DNA of 64,000 nt, from NCBI GenBank assembly GCA_024234325.1, contig JACKOJ010000001.1, positions 310,001 to 374,000 of the forward strand. The letters are read 5' to 3'. A model generated the notes under the pieces. The model had not been told where the DNA came from, did no database searches, and saw only the letters and a program-made list of their open reading frames with translations. Positions within the stretch are counted from its first letter, which is position 1. Each line of letters starts with the position of its first letter. This document shows, one piece after another, positions 1 through 8,770 of the stretch. Origin of the DNA: Pseudomonadales bacterium (GTDB lineage Bacteria; Pseudomonadota; Gammaproteobacteria; Pseudomonadales; Pseudohongiellaceae). The translations under genes and the position numbers were made by a program.

Positions 1-1
1 G

Positions 2-562
2 CACATCGGCATGCTGACCAATCTTCGTCATTTCGGTTACCTGATCAATCCGATTACCTGCTACTACTGCCATGATCCGCTCGGCAATGTGCAGGCGATC
101 GTGGCAGAGGTCACCAATACCCCATGGGGCGAGCGACATCACTATGTGCTGTCCGCCGGGATTGGCGATGCAGAGCTGCGCACCTCCTTTCCCAAAGAGT
201 TTCATGTCTCCCCCTTTATGCCGATGGCGATGCAGTATCTCTGGCACAGCACTACACCCGGCAGGACACTCCGCCTTTTCATGGAAAACCATCGCAGTGG
301 CGAACGTTACTTCACGGCGTCCCTGCGGCTTAGGCGAGTCGAAATGCACCCGGCTGCCATGCGAAGAATGCTCTGGCGCTACCCCCTGATGAGCCTCAAG
401 GTCGTCGCGGGCATCTATTGGCAGGCCCTCAAACTTGCGTGGAAAAGGACACCGTTCATTGCCCACCCCGGCAAACATGCCGTGACTGAAACGGACAAGG
501 CCATTCCACTCGACAGATCCCCGATGAATAAACCAATGCATGCAAAAGGAGAGCAGGCATGA
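2..562 (+). CDS. DUF1365 family protein, C-terminal part (5' end outside window)
   Basis: The reading frame is open from the first bases of the window, so the gene begins upstream; about 187 codons are present. The visible stretch 'LRHFGYLINPITCYYC' matches the signature of DUF1365 proteins, which sit beside cyclopropane-fatty-acid-synthase-like methyltransferases and FAD-dependent amine oxidases in bacterial lipid modification operons. The biochemical role of DUF1365 is not settled. The stop codon overlaps the next start (ATGA at 559-562), so translation is probably coupled to the methyltransferase. An internal ATG at 11 is not the true start because the conserved core would be cut. Confidence is high for the family, low for function. 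Confidence 0.85.
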   Translation, partial: HIGMLTNLRHFGYLINPITCYYCHDPLGNVQAIVAEVTNTPWGERHHYVLSAGIGDAELRTSFPKEFHVSPFMPMAMQYLWHSTTPGRTLRLFMENHRSGERYFTASLRLRRVEMHPAAMRRMLWRYPLMSLKVVAGIYWQALKLAWKRTPFIAHPGKHAVTETDKAIPLDRSPMNKPMHAKGEQA

Positions 563-1845
563 GAATTACTGCAGTCAAAGAAGGCACACGCGCATTCACT
601 CTGCGCTCCATCCGCACAGAACTGGCGAGACGACTTGGACAGGAGCTGTTGCGCAGCATCCGCATCGGCTCACTGCTGCTGGAAGAAAATGGCCATGTTC
701 AGCACTTCGGGCAGGCACGCGAGAAAGCGTCGATAGAAGCCTATATCCGAGTGTGCGACGAGGCCGCATGGCTGGCTCTACTTGAGGGGGGATCCGTCGG
801 GGCTGGAGAGGCCTATATGCGAGGGCACTGGGACACTCCCGACCTGGTACGCGTGGTGCGCCTGATGGTCCTCAACATGGAAGTGCTCTACCGCATGCAG
901 GATCATCAGCCCTGGTGGCAGCGGTTGGCGGCAAAACTGTTCCATGTGTCGCGCCGCAATACCCTGCAGAAAGCCCGACAGAATATCTCGGCGCACTATG
1001 ATTTGAGCAATGCGTTTTTCGCCCAGATGCTCGACCCTACCATGGCTTACTCCGCCGGCATCTTCCAGCAGGACGACGAGTCGCTGCAAACCGCCTCGAC
1101 GCGAAAATTTGATCACATCTGCCGACGCCTGCAACTGAGTGACAAGGACCATCTGCTGGAAATCGGCACCGGCTGGGGCGGTCTGGCCATTCATGCCGCC
1201 AAACATTACGGATGTCGTGTCACCAGCACCACGCTGTCACGGGAGCAGTTGCAATACGCACAGGAATGGGTGGCACGCGAGGGCCTGCAGGACCGTATCA
1301 CGCTGCTGCAACAGGATTACCGGGAGCTTGAGGGCCAGTATGACAAACTGGTGTCCGTGGAAATGATTGAGGCCGTGGGGGCGCAGTACTACGACGCCTA
1401 TTTTGCCCAGTGCAACCGCCTGCTCAAACCGGAGGGACTGATGCTGATTCAGGCGATCACCATTTCGGACCAGCGATATGCGCAATCGGTTCGCAGCACC
1501 GACTTCATCAAGCGCTACATCTTTCCGGGCGGACAACTGCCGAGCAATGCCGTGATTGCCGATCACGTGGCACGACATACCGACATGCAGCTGATTGGGC
1601 TGGAAGATATGACGCACGACTATGCTCGCACCCTGCATGCCTGGCGGCAGCGGTTTCATGCGGCATTGCCCGTCATACGCAGTCACGGGGCGGACGATCT
1701 GTTCATCCGGATGTGGGATTACTATCTGTGCTTCTGTGAGGGCGGATTTCTGGAGCGGGTCATTCACACCGCACAGTTTCTGCTCGCGAAACCGGCGTTT
1801 CGGCACCTTCCGTATCTGAAGACAGACCCTTTGCCCACGCCCTGA
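559..1845 (+). CDS. Cyclopropane-fatty-acid-synthase-like SAM methyltransferase
   Basis: 428 residues, the usual length for the CFA synthase/mycolic acid methyltransferase family. These enzymes transfer a methyl(ene) group from S-adenosylmethionine to unsaturated acyl chains of membrane phospholipids. Visible motifs: GAGEAYMRGHW (about 81-91), HYDLSN (about 146), SAM-binding LEIGTGWGG (about 200-208), the catalytic-site SVEMIEAVG, and YIFPGGQLPS. The start overlaps the DUF1365 stop, with AAAGGAGA as ribosome binding site. The pairing with DUF1365 resembles operons tied to unusual fatty acids (cyclopropane, furan) and sigma-E/ChrR stress responses in other proteobacteria. The exact product (cyclopropane or another branched or methylated acyl chain) cannot be told from sequence. 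Confidence 0.9.
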   Translation: MRITAVKEGTRAFTLRSIRTELARRLGQELLRSIRIGSLLLEENGHVQHFGQAREKASIEAYIRVCDEAAWLALLEGGSVGAGEAYMRGHWDTPDLVRVVRLMVLNMEVLYRMQDHQPWWQRLAAKLFHVSRRNTLQKARQNISAHYDLSNAFFAQMLDPTMAYSAGIFQQDDESLQTASTRKFDHICRRLQLSDKDHLLEIGTGWGGLAIHAAKHYGCRVTSTTLSREQLQYAQEWVAREGLQDRITLLQQDYRELEGQYDKLVSVEMIEAVGAQYYDAYFAQCNRLLKPEGLMLIQAITISDQRYAQSVRSTDFIKRYIFPGGQLPSNAVIADHVARHTDMQLIGLEDMTHDYARTLHAWRQRFHAALPVIRSHGADDLFIRMWDYYLCFCEGGFLERVIHTAQFLLAKPAFRHLPYLKTDPLPTP

Positions 1846-1959
1846 GAATCGACATTCGGAGTTGTTGCCACTCCTGCTTCAGAGTACTCTGCGCGAGCGT
1901 ATCGATCCCGTCGCTATCGGGTTCGCAACTCCGACATTGTCATCTGCCGCAGGCTGGCC

Positions 1960-3153
1960 ATGAAACCCATCACGTCCTCACTGTCCCGCAGTCTGATCCT
2001 GCTACTGGCTGTCGTCTCGGCTCTGGGACCTATTGCCATGCAGATTCTCCTGCCGGCCATACCCGTCATCAAGGACAGCTTTGCCGTCAGCACCGGTGTG
2101 GCACAGTTGACGCTCAGCCTGTCCATGGCGGCCATCGCAGTGGCGACTCTCGCCTACGGCCCACTGTCCGACCGCTATGGACGCAAACCGGTTCTGATGA
2201 CCGGCATCAGCATCACCATTATCGGTTCTGTCGCCTGTGTCATCGCACCCTCCATTTCGCTGCTCATCGCCGGGCGGATACTGCAGGCCGCTGGGGGCGC
2301 CGTAGGCCTGGTGGTGGCCCGAGCCATCGTGCGCGATGTTTACGATGCCCGAGAATCCGCTTCCGTAATCGCGACGCTGGTGATGGTCATGGTGGTGATG
2401 CCCATGCTCTCGCCCGCCGTGGGCGGAGAGTTGATGGTGCGCTTCGACTGGCATGCGGTGTTCTGGCTGGTGGCGGCTCTCGCACTGCTGATGCTGGTGC
2501 TGTTGGCCTGGCATCTGCCGGAGACTCTGCAGACCCCGGCGCCATTCTCCGGCGTGAAGGACCTTCTGGGTACCTACGGCACCCTGCTGCGGGATCGCAT
2601 TTTCCGCGGTTACGGGTTGTGCGTGGCCTTTGTCTCGATGGTGTTCTTCAGCTTCATTTCGGCGGCCCCGGAGATCATGGTCAGCGTGCTGAAGCGCCCG
2701 GCGACGGAATACGGTTATTACTTCATCAGCGTGCCGCTGGGCTTCATGGCGGGCAATTATCTGACGCGGCACTATGGCCAGCGGATCGGCCTGCACCGCA
2801 TGATCGACTACGGCTCGCGCATCTCCATTGTCGGCATCCTGCTGGCCATGGGGCTGCATCTGGCGGGCCTGCACCATCCGGCCGCGCTGTTCTTTCCGAT
2901 TGCTCTGGCAATCTTCGGCAACGGCATCACGCTGCCCAATGCACAGGCAGGTGCCATCAATGCCGCACCGAAGCTGGCGGGCAGCGCGTCGGGGTTGACG
3001 GGTTTCATGCAGATGGGTTTCTCGGCCGTGGCCGCACAGGCGGTGGCACTGATTTTCAACGGCACGGTGTATCCGATGCTAAGCCTGATGCTGGCGGGTT
3101 CTACGCTGTCTTTGCTGAGCTTCAGGCTGCTGGTGCCGAAGGGGCACGAGTAA
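1960..3153 (+). CDS. Bcr/CflA family drug-resistance MFS transporter
   Basis: 397-residue inner-membrane protein with about 12 hydrophobic segments. After TM2 it has the major facilitator motif A, GPLSDRYGRKPVL (about residue 66). The N-terminal LPAIPVIKDSF and the overall length fit the Bcr/CflA subfamily of proton-driven drug exporters (bicyclomycin, chloramphenicol and similar compounds). The start at 1960 has only a weak ribosome binding site but is the first codon before TM1. It is convergent with the Na/Pi cotransporter, with one base between the two stop codons, so there is no room for a separate terminator. Substrate unknown. Confidence 0.88.
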   Translation: MKPITSSLSRSLILLLAVVSALGPIAMQILLPAIPVIKDSFAVSTGVAQLTLSLSMAAIAVATLAYGPLSDRYGRKPVLMTGISITIIGSVACVIAPSISLLIAGRILQAAGGAVGLVVARAIVRDVYDARESASVIATLVMVMVVMPMLSPAVGGELMVRFDWHAVFWLVAALALLMLVLLAWHLPETLQTPAPFSGVKDLLGTYGTLLRDRIFRGYGLCVAFVSMVFFSFISAAPEIMVSVLKRPATEYGYYFISVPLGFMAGNYLTRHYGQRIGLHRMIDYGSRISIVGILLAMGLHLAGLHHPAALFFPIALAIFGNGITLPNAQAGAINAAPKLAGSASGLTGFMQMGFSAVAAQAVALIFNGTVYPMLSLMLAGSTLSLLSFRLLVPKGHE

Positions 3154-3154
3154 A

Positions 3155-4816
3155 TCAGTTGGTGTAGGTTTCGAGGATATTGAGGGCGTGGTTCTTGATG
3201 TGGCGCAGGGACACGAACATGTCGCTGTAGGACTGGCCGGGAATGGACTGGCAGGTGCCGGTCTTGAGACGCTCCAGGTGTGCGTCGCGCATGTTGTTGG
3301 CCATCTTGTTCAGGCGCTTGGACTCTTCCATCAGCCCGGTGATGCGGCTGGCATCGGCGCGCTTGCGGCGGGCCATGCAGACACGCCCGACAAAGGTATC
3401 CACCTCGTTGTAGAAACGGCTCAGATCATCCCAGGCTTCCGGACTCAGGGATTCCTTCTGCTTGTACAGGCGTGCACGGTAGATGCTGAAGGACTGCAGG
3501 CTGTCGGCAATACTCTCCAGTTCGTCCGCCATGCGGATCAGGGCGTAGCCCCGTGAGGACTGGCTTTGCGTTACCGAGTCCGTCAGCAGGGTCGTCACGA
3601 AGTTGATCATCTCTTCTTCGATGTTGTCCGTGATGTCTTCCAGGTGATTGATGCGGTCGAACATCTCCTTGTCATGGGTGTCCTTGGAGATGTATTCCTT
3701 GGTCAGATTGAACATCTGGCGAATGATCTCGACCAGGTTGTCCATTTCGAGCTCCGCCTGCTGCAGGGCCACTTCCGGGGCCATGGTGGCACGATTGCCC
3801 AGATACTTGAGCTTGTGCACTTCCTTCTCGCCACGGCTGGGCACCAGCCAGGTCACGAACTTCACCAGATAGTCCACCAGCGGAATCCACAGCAGCACGT
3901 TCAGCACGTTGAACATGGTATGGGCCACCGCGATATGCCAGGCGATATAGGGACGCCCACCGTCAGCGTCCAGCGCATCTGCCGGGTTGGCCACCAGCCA
4001 TTCGATGAAATCGACATAGAAGGGGAACATGGTTACGAAAATCACGGCGCCGAGCAGATTGAAGACCGCGTGGGCGCGGGCCGTGCGCACGGCGGAGGTG
4101 TTGGCGCCGATGGCGGCGAGCTGAGCCGTGATGGTGGTCCCCACGTTCTCGCCGATGATCAGGGCAACCGCCGTGTGGAAATCAATCACGCCGGTGGATG
4201 CCAGGGTGATGGTGATCCCCAGCATCGCGGAACTGCTCTGGATGATGACCGTCAGGAAACAGCCGATCGCCACGCAGGCAAGCAGGCTGCCGAGAGACTG
4301 GGCGTCAAACAGGTGCAGATAGGAAATGAAATTGGCGTCGGTGCGCAGCGGCGCAAACGCCCCGCTCATGAATTCCAGACCGGTGAAAATCAGACCCAGT
4401 GCAACCAGGGTCTTGCCGATGGCGCTGGCCCGGGCGGTCTTGCCTGCCATCATGGGGTAGATGCCCAGACCAATCAGCAGCAGGCCGTACTTGCCCACCT
4501 TGATCGACAGAATCCAGCCCGTAATCGTGGTGCCGATGTTGGCCCCGAGAATCACGCCAATGGCCTGTTTGAGCTCCATCAGGCCCGCGTTCACGAGGCT
4601 TACGGTCATCACGGTGGAGATGCTGCTGGACTGCACGAAGGCGGTGATGGCCAGACCGGCGAGGACGGCAAAGATGCGGTTTTTGGTCAGTGTGGCGAGG
4701 ATGCGCTGGATGGCATCGGTACTGCCGGATTGCAAACCTTCGGAAAGAAATTTCAGGCCCAGGAAGAAGACTCCGAGGCCACCGATGGCTGTATATGCAA
4801 TGTCGAAATAATTCAT
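3155..4816 (-). CDS. Na/Pi cotransporter family protein with PhoU-like C-terminus
   Basis: 553 residues. The N-terminal ~320 residues are membrane-embedded and carry the two inverted repeats of the NptA/PNaS family, each with a QSSS motif (AFVQSSSISTVMT and IIQSSSAMLGITI). The C-terminal ~200 residues are soluble, helical and PhoU-like (two three-helix segments rich in Glu and Arg). Members move phosphate with sodium across the inner membrane; the PhoU-like part is thought to be regulatory. A Pho-box-like triple repeat lies just upstream of the start. A second paralogue is at 21772-23499. The start MNYFDIAYTAIGG is the family-typical N-terminus, although its ribosome binding site is weak. Confidence 0.9.
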   Translation of the reverse strand: MNYFDIAYTAIGGLGVFFLGLKFLSEGLQSGSTDAIQRILATLTKNRIFAVLAGLAITAFVQSSSISTVMTVSLVNAGLMELKQAIGVILGANIGTTITGWILSIKVGKYGLLLIGLGIYPMMAGKTARASAIGKTLVALGLIFTGLEFMSGAFAPLRTDANFISYLHLFDAQSLGSLLACVAIGCFLTVIIQSSSAMLGITITLASTGVIDFHTAVALIIGENVGTTITAQLAAIGANTSAVRTARAHAVFNLLGAVIFVTMFPFYVDFIEWLVANPADALDADGGRPYIAWHIAVAHTMFNVLNVLLWIPLVDYLVKFVTWLVPSRGEKEVHKLKYLGNRATMAPEVALQQAELEMDNLVEIIRQMFNLTKEYISKDTHDKEMFDRINHLEDITDNIEEEMINFVTTLLTDSVTQSQSSRGYALIRMADELESIADSLQSFSIYRARLYKQKESLSPEAWDDLSRFYNEVDTFVGRVCMARRKRADASRITGLMEESKRLNKMANNMRDAHLERLKTGTCQSIPGQSYSDMFVSLRHIKNHALNILETYTN

Positions 4817-4846
4817 TGGCGCGAAGTCTATGCAATGCCCGAAGAC

Positions 4847-4875
4847 ATTACAAATTCTTTACGGTTTTTTTACAA
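4847..4875 (-). promoter_or_regulatory. Pho-box-like triple direct repeat upstream of the Na/Pi cotransporter
   Basis: Read on the minus strand there are three heptamers, TTGTAAA, CCGTAAA and TTGTAAT, at 4869-4875, 4858-4864 and 4847-4853. They are in exact 11-base register and end 31 bases before the cotransporter start. PhoB sites are built from 11-base direct repeats of a CTGTCAT-like heptamer followed by an AT-rich tetramer, and the spacers here (AAAA and GAAT) fit. No clear -10 hexamer was identified. Binding by PhoB is inferred. Confidence 0.5.
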
Positions 4876-4907
4876 GCCGCAATGATCAAACGCAAGAAGC
4901 TCGGGTT

Positions 4908-5855
4908 CTACCCCATGAGATGGGCGGGGCCGGTCACGGTACTGAGCACCGCTGTGAGCACCAGGATCAGTCCGCCCAAAACCATTTCGCAACGAATGGA
5001 GCGACCCAGCACTGCGGCACCGGACGCCTGCAGGGCGGGCACCAGACGGAATTTGTTGAGCGCCGCCAGGGCCAGCAGGCACAGAAGCAGGACGATCTTG
5101 GCGGACAGCAACTGGCCGTAGGTGCTCGTGAACAGCTCCGCAGGCGACATCAGCAGGCGACTCAACAGGTAGACCCCTGCTGCTACCAGACTCAGCGTAA
5201 TCCCCCAGCCCCAGTTACCGAAGCCTCTCATGAGGGGGTAAATGTCGCTGGCCCGCTCTGTTCGGCAGAGCGTGTAAAGCGGGTACAGGGCGCCTATCCA
5301 CATGCCGGCAACCAGGACATGAACCGCCACCAGCAACTGGGCAAACTCATCCAGATCGGCCACATGTCCCAGAGCCGCAAAGCCGGTGCAGCACAGCAGC
5401 ACCCCGACAATGCCGGCGCCAAGCACCGTCCCGGGCAGAGACGGGCTGGCGTCCTGCCGCAGGTGGCGCCAGTACCGCAGCACCGCAGCACCGACCAGGG
5501 CAAAACCGGCCATGCGCAGGAAGGCTCCGGTGCCGATGGGAGTCTGCGCAAGCAACTTGATCATGAACGGGTCCAGCATGCCCCTCACGCCGTTCTGATT
5601 GACCAGCCCGACCTGCAGCAGGAAAAACAGCAGCATCGCCAGAAACCCGATACTGCTGCCCAGCAACAGCACCATCGAAATACGTTGCCGTGCGAGAACA
5701 GACCAGAGGATGTGGGGAGGCGAACCGGGAGCCTTGGTGGCGCAGGGGCCTGCGCCAAGGCAGAGGACAAACAGGGCGCCTGTCAGGCTGACGAAACTGC
5801 CGTAGACAAGGAGCTTGCTCAGCAGAATCGTCAGTTGCCAGGGCCAGTCACTCAT
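4908..5855 (-). CDS. copD: CopD family copper resistance membrane protein
   Basis: 315 residues with about eight hydrophobic segments, typical of CopD/PcoD inner-membrane proteins thought to move copper between periplasm and cytoplasm in partnership with CopC. It starts MSDWPWQLTILLSKLLVYGSF, which begins directly at the first membrane helix. Only five bases separate its start from the copC stop, so the two form one operon with copC first. Family assignment rests on the hydrophobic profile, the length and the copC neighbour; the order copC-copD is standard. Upstream Na/Pi and downstream genes are not obviously related. Confidence 0.85.
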   Translation of the reverse strand: MSDWPWQLTILLSKLLVYGSFVSLTGALFVLCLGAGPCATKAPGSPPHILWSVLARQRISMVLLLGSSIGFLAMLLFFLLQVGLVNQNGVRGMLDPFMIKLLAQTPIGTGAFLRMAGFALVGAAVLRYWRHLRQDASPSLPGTVLGAGIVGVLLCCTGFAALGHVADLDEFAQLLVAVHVLVAGMWIGALYPLYTLCRTERASDIYPLMRGFGNWGWGITLSLVAAGVYLLSRLLMSPAELFTSTYGQLLSAKIVLLLCLLALAALNKFRLVPALQASGAAVLGRSIRCEMVLGGLILVLTAVLSTVTGPAHLMG

Positions 5856-5860
5856 GGAAA

Positions 5861-6298
5861 TCAGTGGTCGTGGCTGTGCGACTCGTCGTGGCTGTGGGCG
5901 TCACCGTGGCTCATGTTGCTGTGATCCATGACTGCCGCCGGGGCATTCGGGTCCACGGTGAAACCGAACTCATTGCTGACGGAGTGACCATCGTCGCCAA
6001 TCGCGGTCCAGTTCACCACGTAGGCGCCCGCCTGCAGGAAAGGCATGGGCACGTGGAAGCTGGTGCTGGCGGTCGCCACCGGAGTAAAACCAATATCCAC
6101 CTCGCCGTTGCTGCCGGTCAGGGACAGGCGCACCAGACGCACTTCACCGCCAAACGAGAGCATCATGACAGAGGGGGAAGACACGGTGCTGTCCTTGGGC
6201 GGAACGGACCCTGTCAGCGCCGTGTGGGCAAAGGCTGACTGCAGCCCAAGAGCCAGAACGAATGCGACCACAGTCCGGAAAATCGACATTTTTTTCAT
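5861..6298 (-). CDS. copC: CopC family periplasmic copper-binding protein with His-rich tail
   Basis: 145 residues from the ATG at 6298, which has GAGGTG seven bases upstream. A longer frame to 6376 exists (with a GGAGG before an internal ATG) but would put about 20 residues ahead of the signal peptide. The Sec signal peptide MKKMSIFRTVVAFVLALGLQ ends at SAFA, leaving His as mature residue 1, the Cu(II)-binding N-terminus known in CopC. The conserved GDDGHSVSN segment supplies the Asp and His of that site. The last 20 residues are unusually rich in His, Asp and Ser and could bind extra metal. It should act in the periplasm as a copper carrier for CopD. Confidence 0.92.
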   Translation of the reverse strand: MKKMSIFRTVVAFVLALGLQSAFAHTALTGSVPPKDSTVSSPSVMMLSFGGEVRLVRLSLTGSNGEVDIGFTPVATASTSFHVPMPFLQAGAYVVNWTAIGDDGHSVSNEFGFTVDPNAPAAVMDHSNMSHGDAHSHDESHSHDH

Positions 6299-6584
6299 AA
6301 CGCACCTCAATGTTGTGAGCTGGAGTGTCATCCCTCTCCCGGGATGCGCCATGACGAGCGCCTCCAGTAATAACACCCGTCAAATCCGTTCGCGCAGTGT
6401 ACCCGAAGCCCCTGGCAATGCTAAGTGTTTCGGCACGCTGACGCCGCGACAATTTGTCGCGCCTGTTCGACAATCATCCTGTCACAGTGGCACTGAACGC
6501 CGGCTGAACCACAGCGCTGAACCATAGCCCAGAACCACAGGAAGGAGCGCGTGTATTCGGCACACGATCTGCTAGAATCGCCCC

Positions 6585-7535
6585 ATGACACAAAAAGCGC
6601 AGACAAGACCGCCCCTGCTGATTGCCAATGCCTTCCATCCGGACACCATCGCCCTGCTGGACGCGCAATACGACACGCACAAACTGTGGTTGCTGCCGGC
6701 CTCGGAACAGGCACGACTGATTGCAACGCTAAGCCCCGTGTGCGAGGCCGTCGCCAGTGCCTCCTGGGCCACCAATCCCCTGATTTACCAGTTGCCCAAT
6801 CTGCGCATCATCAGTTGCTTCGGCGTGGGCGTGGACGGCATCGACTTCGGCATTACCCGCTCGCGGGGCATCCAGGTCACCAATACCCCGACCGTACTCA
6901 ACGATGCTGTGGCAGACATCGCCATGAGCCTGGTGCTGGCCACCTCGCGCAACCTGATCAACGCCGATGCCTGGGCGCGCAGCGGGCAATGGCAGAACGG
7001 CCCCTTCCCCTTCGGCAGCAACCTGGCGGGAAAGACCCTGGGCATTCTGGGACTCGGGGCCATTGGCGAAGAGATTGCCCTGCGCGCCCTGGCTTTCCGC
7101 ATGAAGATTGCCTACCACAATCGCCAGAAGAAGGATCTGCCCTTCCGCTACTGCGAGTCGATTGTCGAACTGGCCGAGAGCAGCGACATTCTGCTCTCCA
7201 TGCTGCCCGGGGGGCGCGAGACCGAGAAGATCGTGGATGCCGCGGTGTTTGACGCCCTTGGCCCCCAGGGAATTTTTATCAATGTGGGCCGGGGCAGCAC
7301 CGTGGACGAGGACGCCTTGATCGTCGCCCTGCGTGACAAGCGCATTGCTGCTGCAGGCCTCGATGTGTACGCGAAGGAGCCCCAGGTACCGGAAGGCCTG
7401 CGCGCCCTTCCCAATACCGTGCTGTTTCCCCATATCGGCAGCGCCACCGTGGAAACACGGCGCGCCATGGGGCAACTGGTGGTAGACAATCTGGCGGCCT
7501 ATTTCGCCGGTGACGCGCTGCTCACGCCGGTATAG
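6585..7535 (+). CDS. D-2-hydroxyacid dehydrogenase (NAD(P)-dependent)
   Basis: 316 residues. The Rossmann motif GLGAIGEEIALRA (about 150) and the catalytic triad segments of the D-isomer-specific 2-hydroxyacid dehydrogenases are visible: NVGRGSTVDEDAL (Arg region), the acidic segment AGLDVYAKEP, and FPHIGSAT (catalytic His). Likely reactions are reduction of glyoxylate or hydroxypyruvate, or oxidation of a D-2-hydroxyacid in the cytoplasm; the family does not reveal the substrate. A TAGAAT hexamer at 6572-6577 lies so close to the ATG that the transcript may have a very short leader. It stands alone and is divergent from copC. Confidence 0.9.
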   Translation: MTQKAQTRPPLLIANAFHPDTIALLDAQYDTHKLWLLPASEQARLIATLSPVCEAVASASWATNPLIYQLPNLRIISCFGVGVDGIDFGITRSRGIQVTNTPTVLNDAVADIAMSLVLATSRNLINADAWARSGQWQNGPFPFGSNLAGKTLGILGLGAIGEEIALRALAFRMKIAYHNRQKKDLPFRYCESIVELAESSDILLSMLPGGRETEKIVDAAVFDALGPQGIFINVGRGSTVDEDALIVALRDKRIAAAGLDVYAKEPQVPEGLRALPNTVLFPHIGSATVETRRAMGQLVVDNLAAYFAGDALLTPV

Positions 7536-7621
7536 AGCCCGGCACAAAGCCACTGCCCCGGGCTGACGGACTCCGCTACAATGCCCGGCAAACCTACTAA
7601 AGAGAAACACAGGATCAGCCC

Positions 7622-8728
7622 ATGAAAACCCTGACCCACCTGTTGCTGCTTACCCTAGGTCTGGCGTTCCTGCCATTGAGCATCGTCAGCGCCCAAACCC
7701 AGCCGGGCTTCCGCACCGAAACCGTGGTGACCGACATCCCTGTGCCCTGGGGCATGGCCTGGCTGCCGGACGGTGACATGCTGGTCACCAACCGCGGCGG
7801 GGAACTCTACCGGGTGCACAACGGCCAGAAGACCGCGCTCGGCGGTGTGCCGGAAGTGCACGTCAACGGTCAGGGCGGCCTGCTGGACATCGTGACCCAC
7901 CCCGATTACGCCAACAATGGCTGGATCTACATCACCTACTCCAGCCTCGAAGGGGCGGGCGAAGGCAGCCACACTGCCATCATGCGGGCAAAGCTGCAGG
8001 GCAATTCCCTGGTAAACCAGGAAGTGCTCTACAAGGGCGAAGAGAACAGCACCCGCGGTCAGCACTACGGCAGCCGCATCGCCTTTGACCGTGAAGGCTA
8101 CCTGTACTTCTCCATCGGCGAACGCGGTGCTCACTTCGAGAATGCCCAGCAGCTCGACCGCGACGGCGGCAAGATTTACCGCCTGTTCGATGACGGCCGC
8201 ATCCCCCCCGACAATCCCTTTGTGAACACCCCCGGTGCCAAGCCCGCAATCTATTCCCACGGGCATCGCAATCCGCAGGGGCTGGCCATGCACCCGGTCA
8301 CCGGGCAGATCTGGGAACACGAGCACGGCCCCATGGGGGGCGATGAAATCAACATCATTCTGCCGGGGCGTAACTACGGCTGGCCCATCATCGGTTACGG
8401 GGTCAACTACAACGGACAGCCGCTGGCCGTTGCCACCTCCCGCGACGGCATGGAGCAACCGGTGTTCTACTGGGACCCGTCCATTGCCCCCTCCGGCATG
8501 GCTTTCATCACCAGCGACAACTATGGCCCGGAACTGAAGAACCATCTGCTGGTGGGCTCCCTGAAATTCAATTACATGGTGCACCTGGTACTGGATGGCA
8601 ACAACGTGGTCGCCCACGAGAACGTCTTCCAGGGCATTGGCCGTGTCCGCAACATCAAGCAGGGCCCGGACGGCTACATCTACGTGGCCACCGAAGGCAA
8701 CGGCATTTTGCGCATTCTGCCCGAATAA
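7622..8728 (+). CDS. PQQ-type soluble sugar dehydrogenase (Asd/YliI-like), secreted
   Basis: 368 residues with a Sec signal peptide (MKTLTHLLLLTLGLAFLPLS, cleaved near VSAQ). The rest is a beta-propeller of the glucose/sorbosone dehydrogenase family. Landmarks are VPWGMAWLPDGDMLVTNR, the RIAFDREGYLYFSIGER segment and HRNPQGLAMHP, which carry the conserved His and Arg around the PQQ pocket. In the periplasm such enzymes oxidise aldoses using pyrroloquinoline quinone; E. coli YliI is the nearest model I recognise. No pqq biosynthesis genes are in this window. A purine-rich AAAGAGAAACACAGG precedes the start. Substrate unknown. Confidence 0.88.
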   Translation: MKTLTHLLLLTLGLAFLPLSIVSAQTQPGFRTETVVTDIPVPWGMAWLPDGDMLVTNRGGELYRVHNGQKTALGGVPEVHVNGQGGLLDIVTHPDYANNGWIYITYSSLEGAGEGSHTAIMRAKLQGNSLVNQEVLYKGEENSTRGQHYGSRIAFDREGYLYFSIGERGAHFENAQQLDRDGGKIYRLFDDGRIPPDNPFVNTPGAKPAIYSHGHRNPQGLAMHPVTGQIWEHEHGPMGGDEINIILPGRNYGWPIIGYGVNYNGQPLAVATSRDGMEQPVFYWDPSIAPSGMAFITSDNYGPELKNHLLVGSLKFNYMVHLVLDGNNVVAHENVFQGIGRVRNIKQGPDGYIYVATEGNGILRILPE

Positions 8729-8770
8729 ATTCGCACAACCGACACTACGACGACATAAGGAACAGGAAAC

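Noticed and set aside
1846..1959. Possible terminator after the methyltransferase (CCCG/CGGG stem)
   Set aside because: Mismatched short stem and no T-run.
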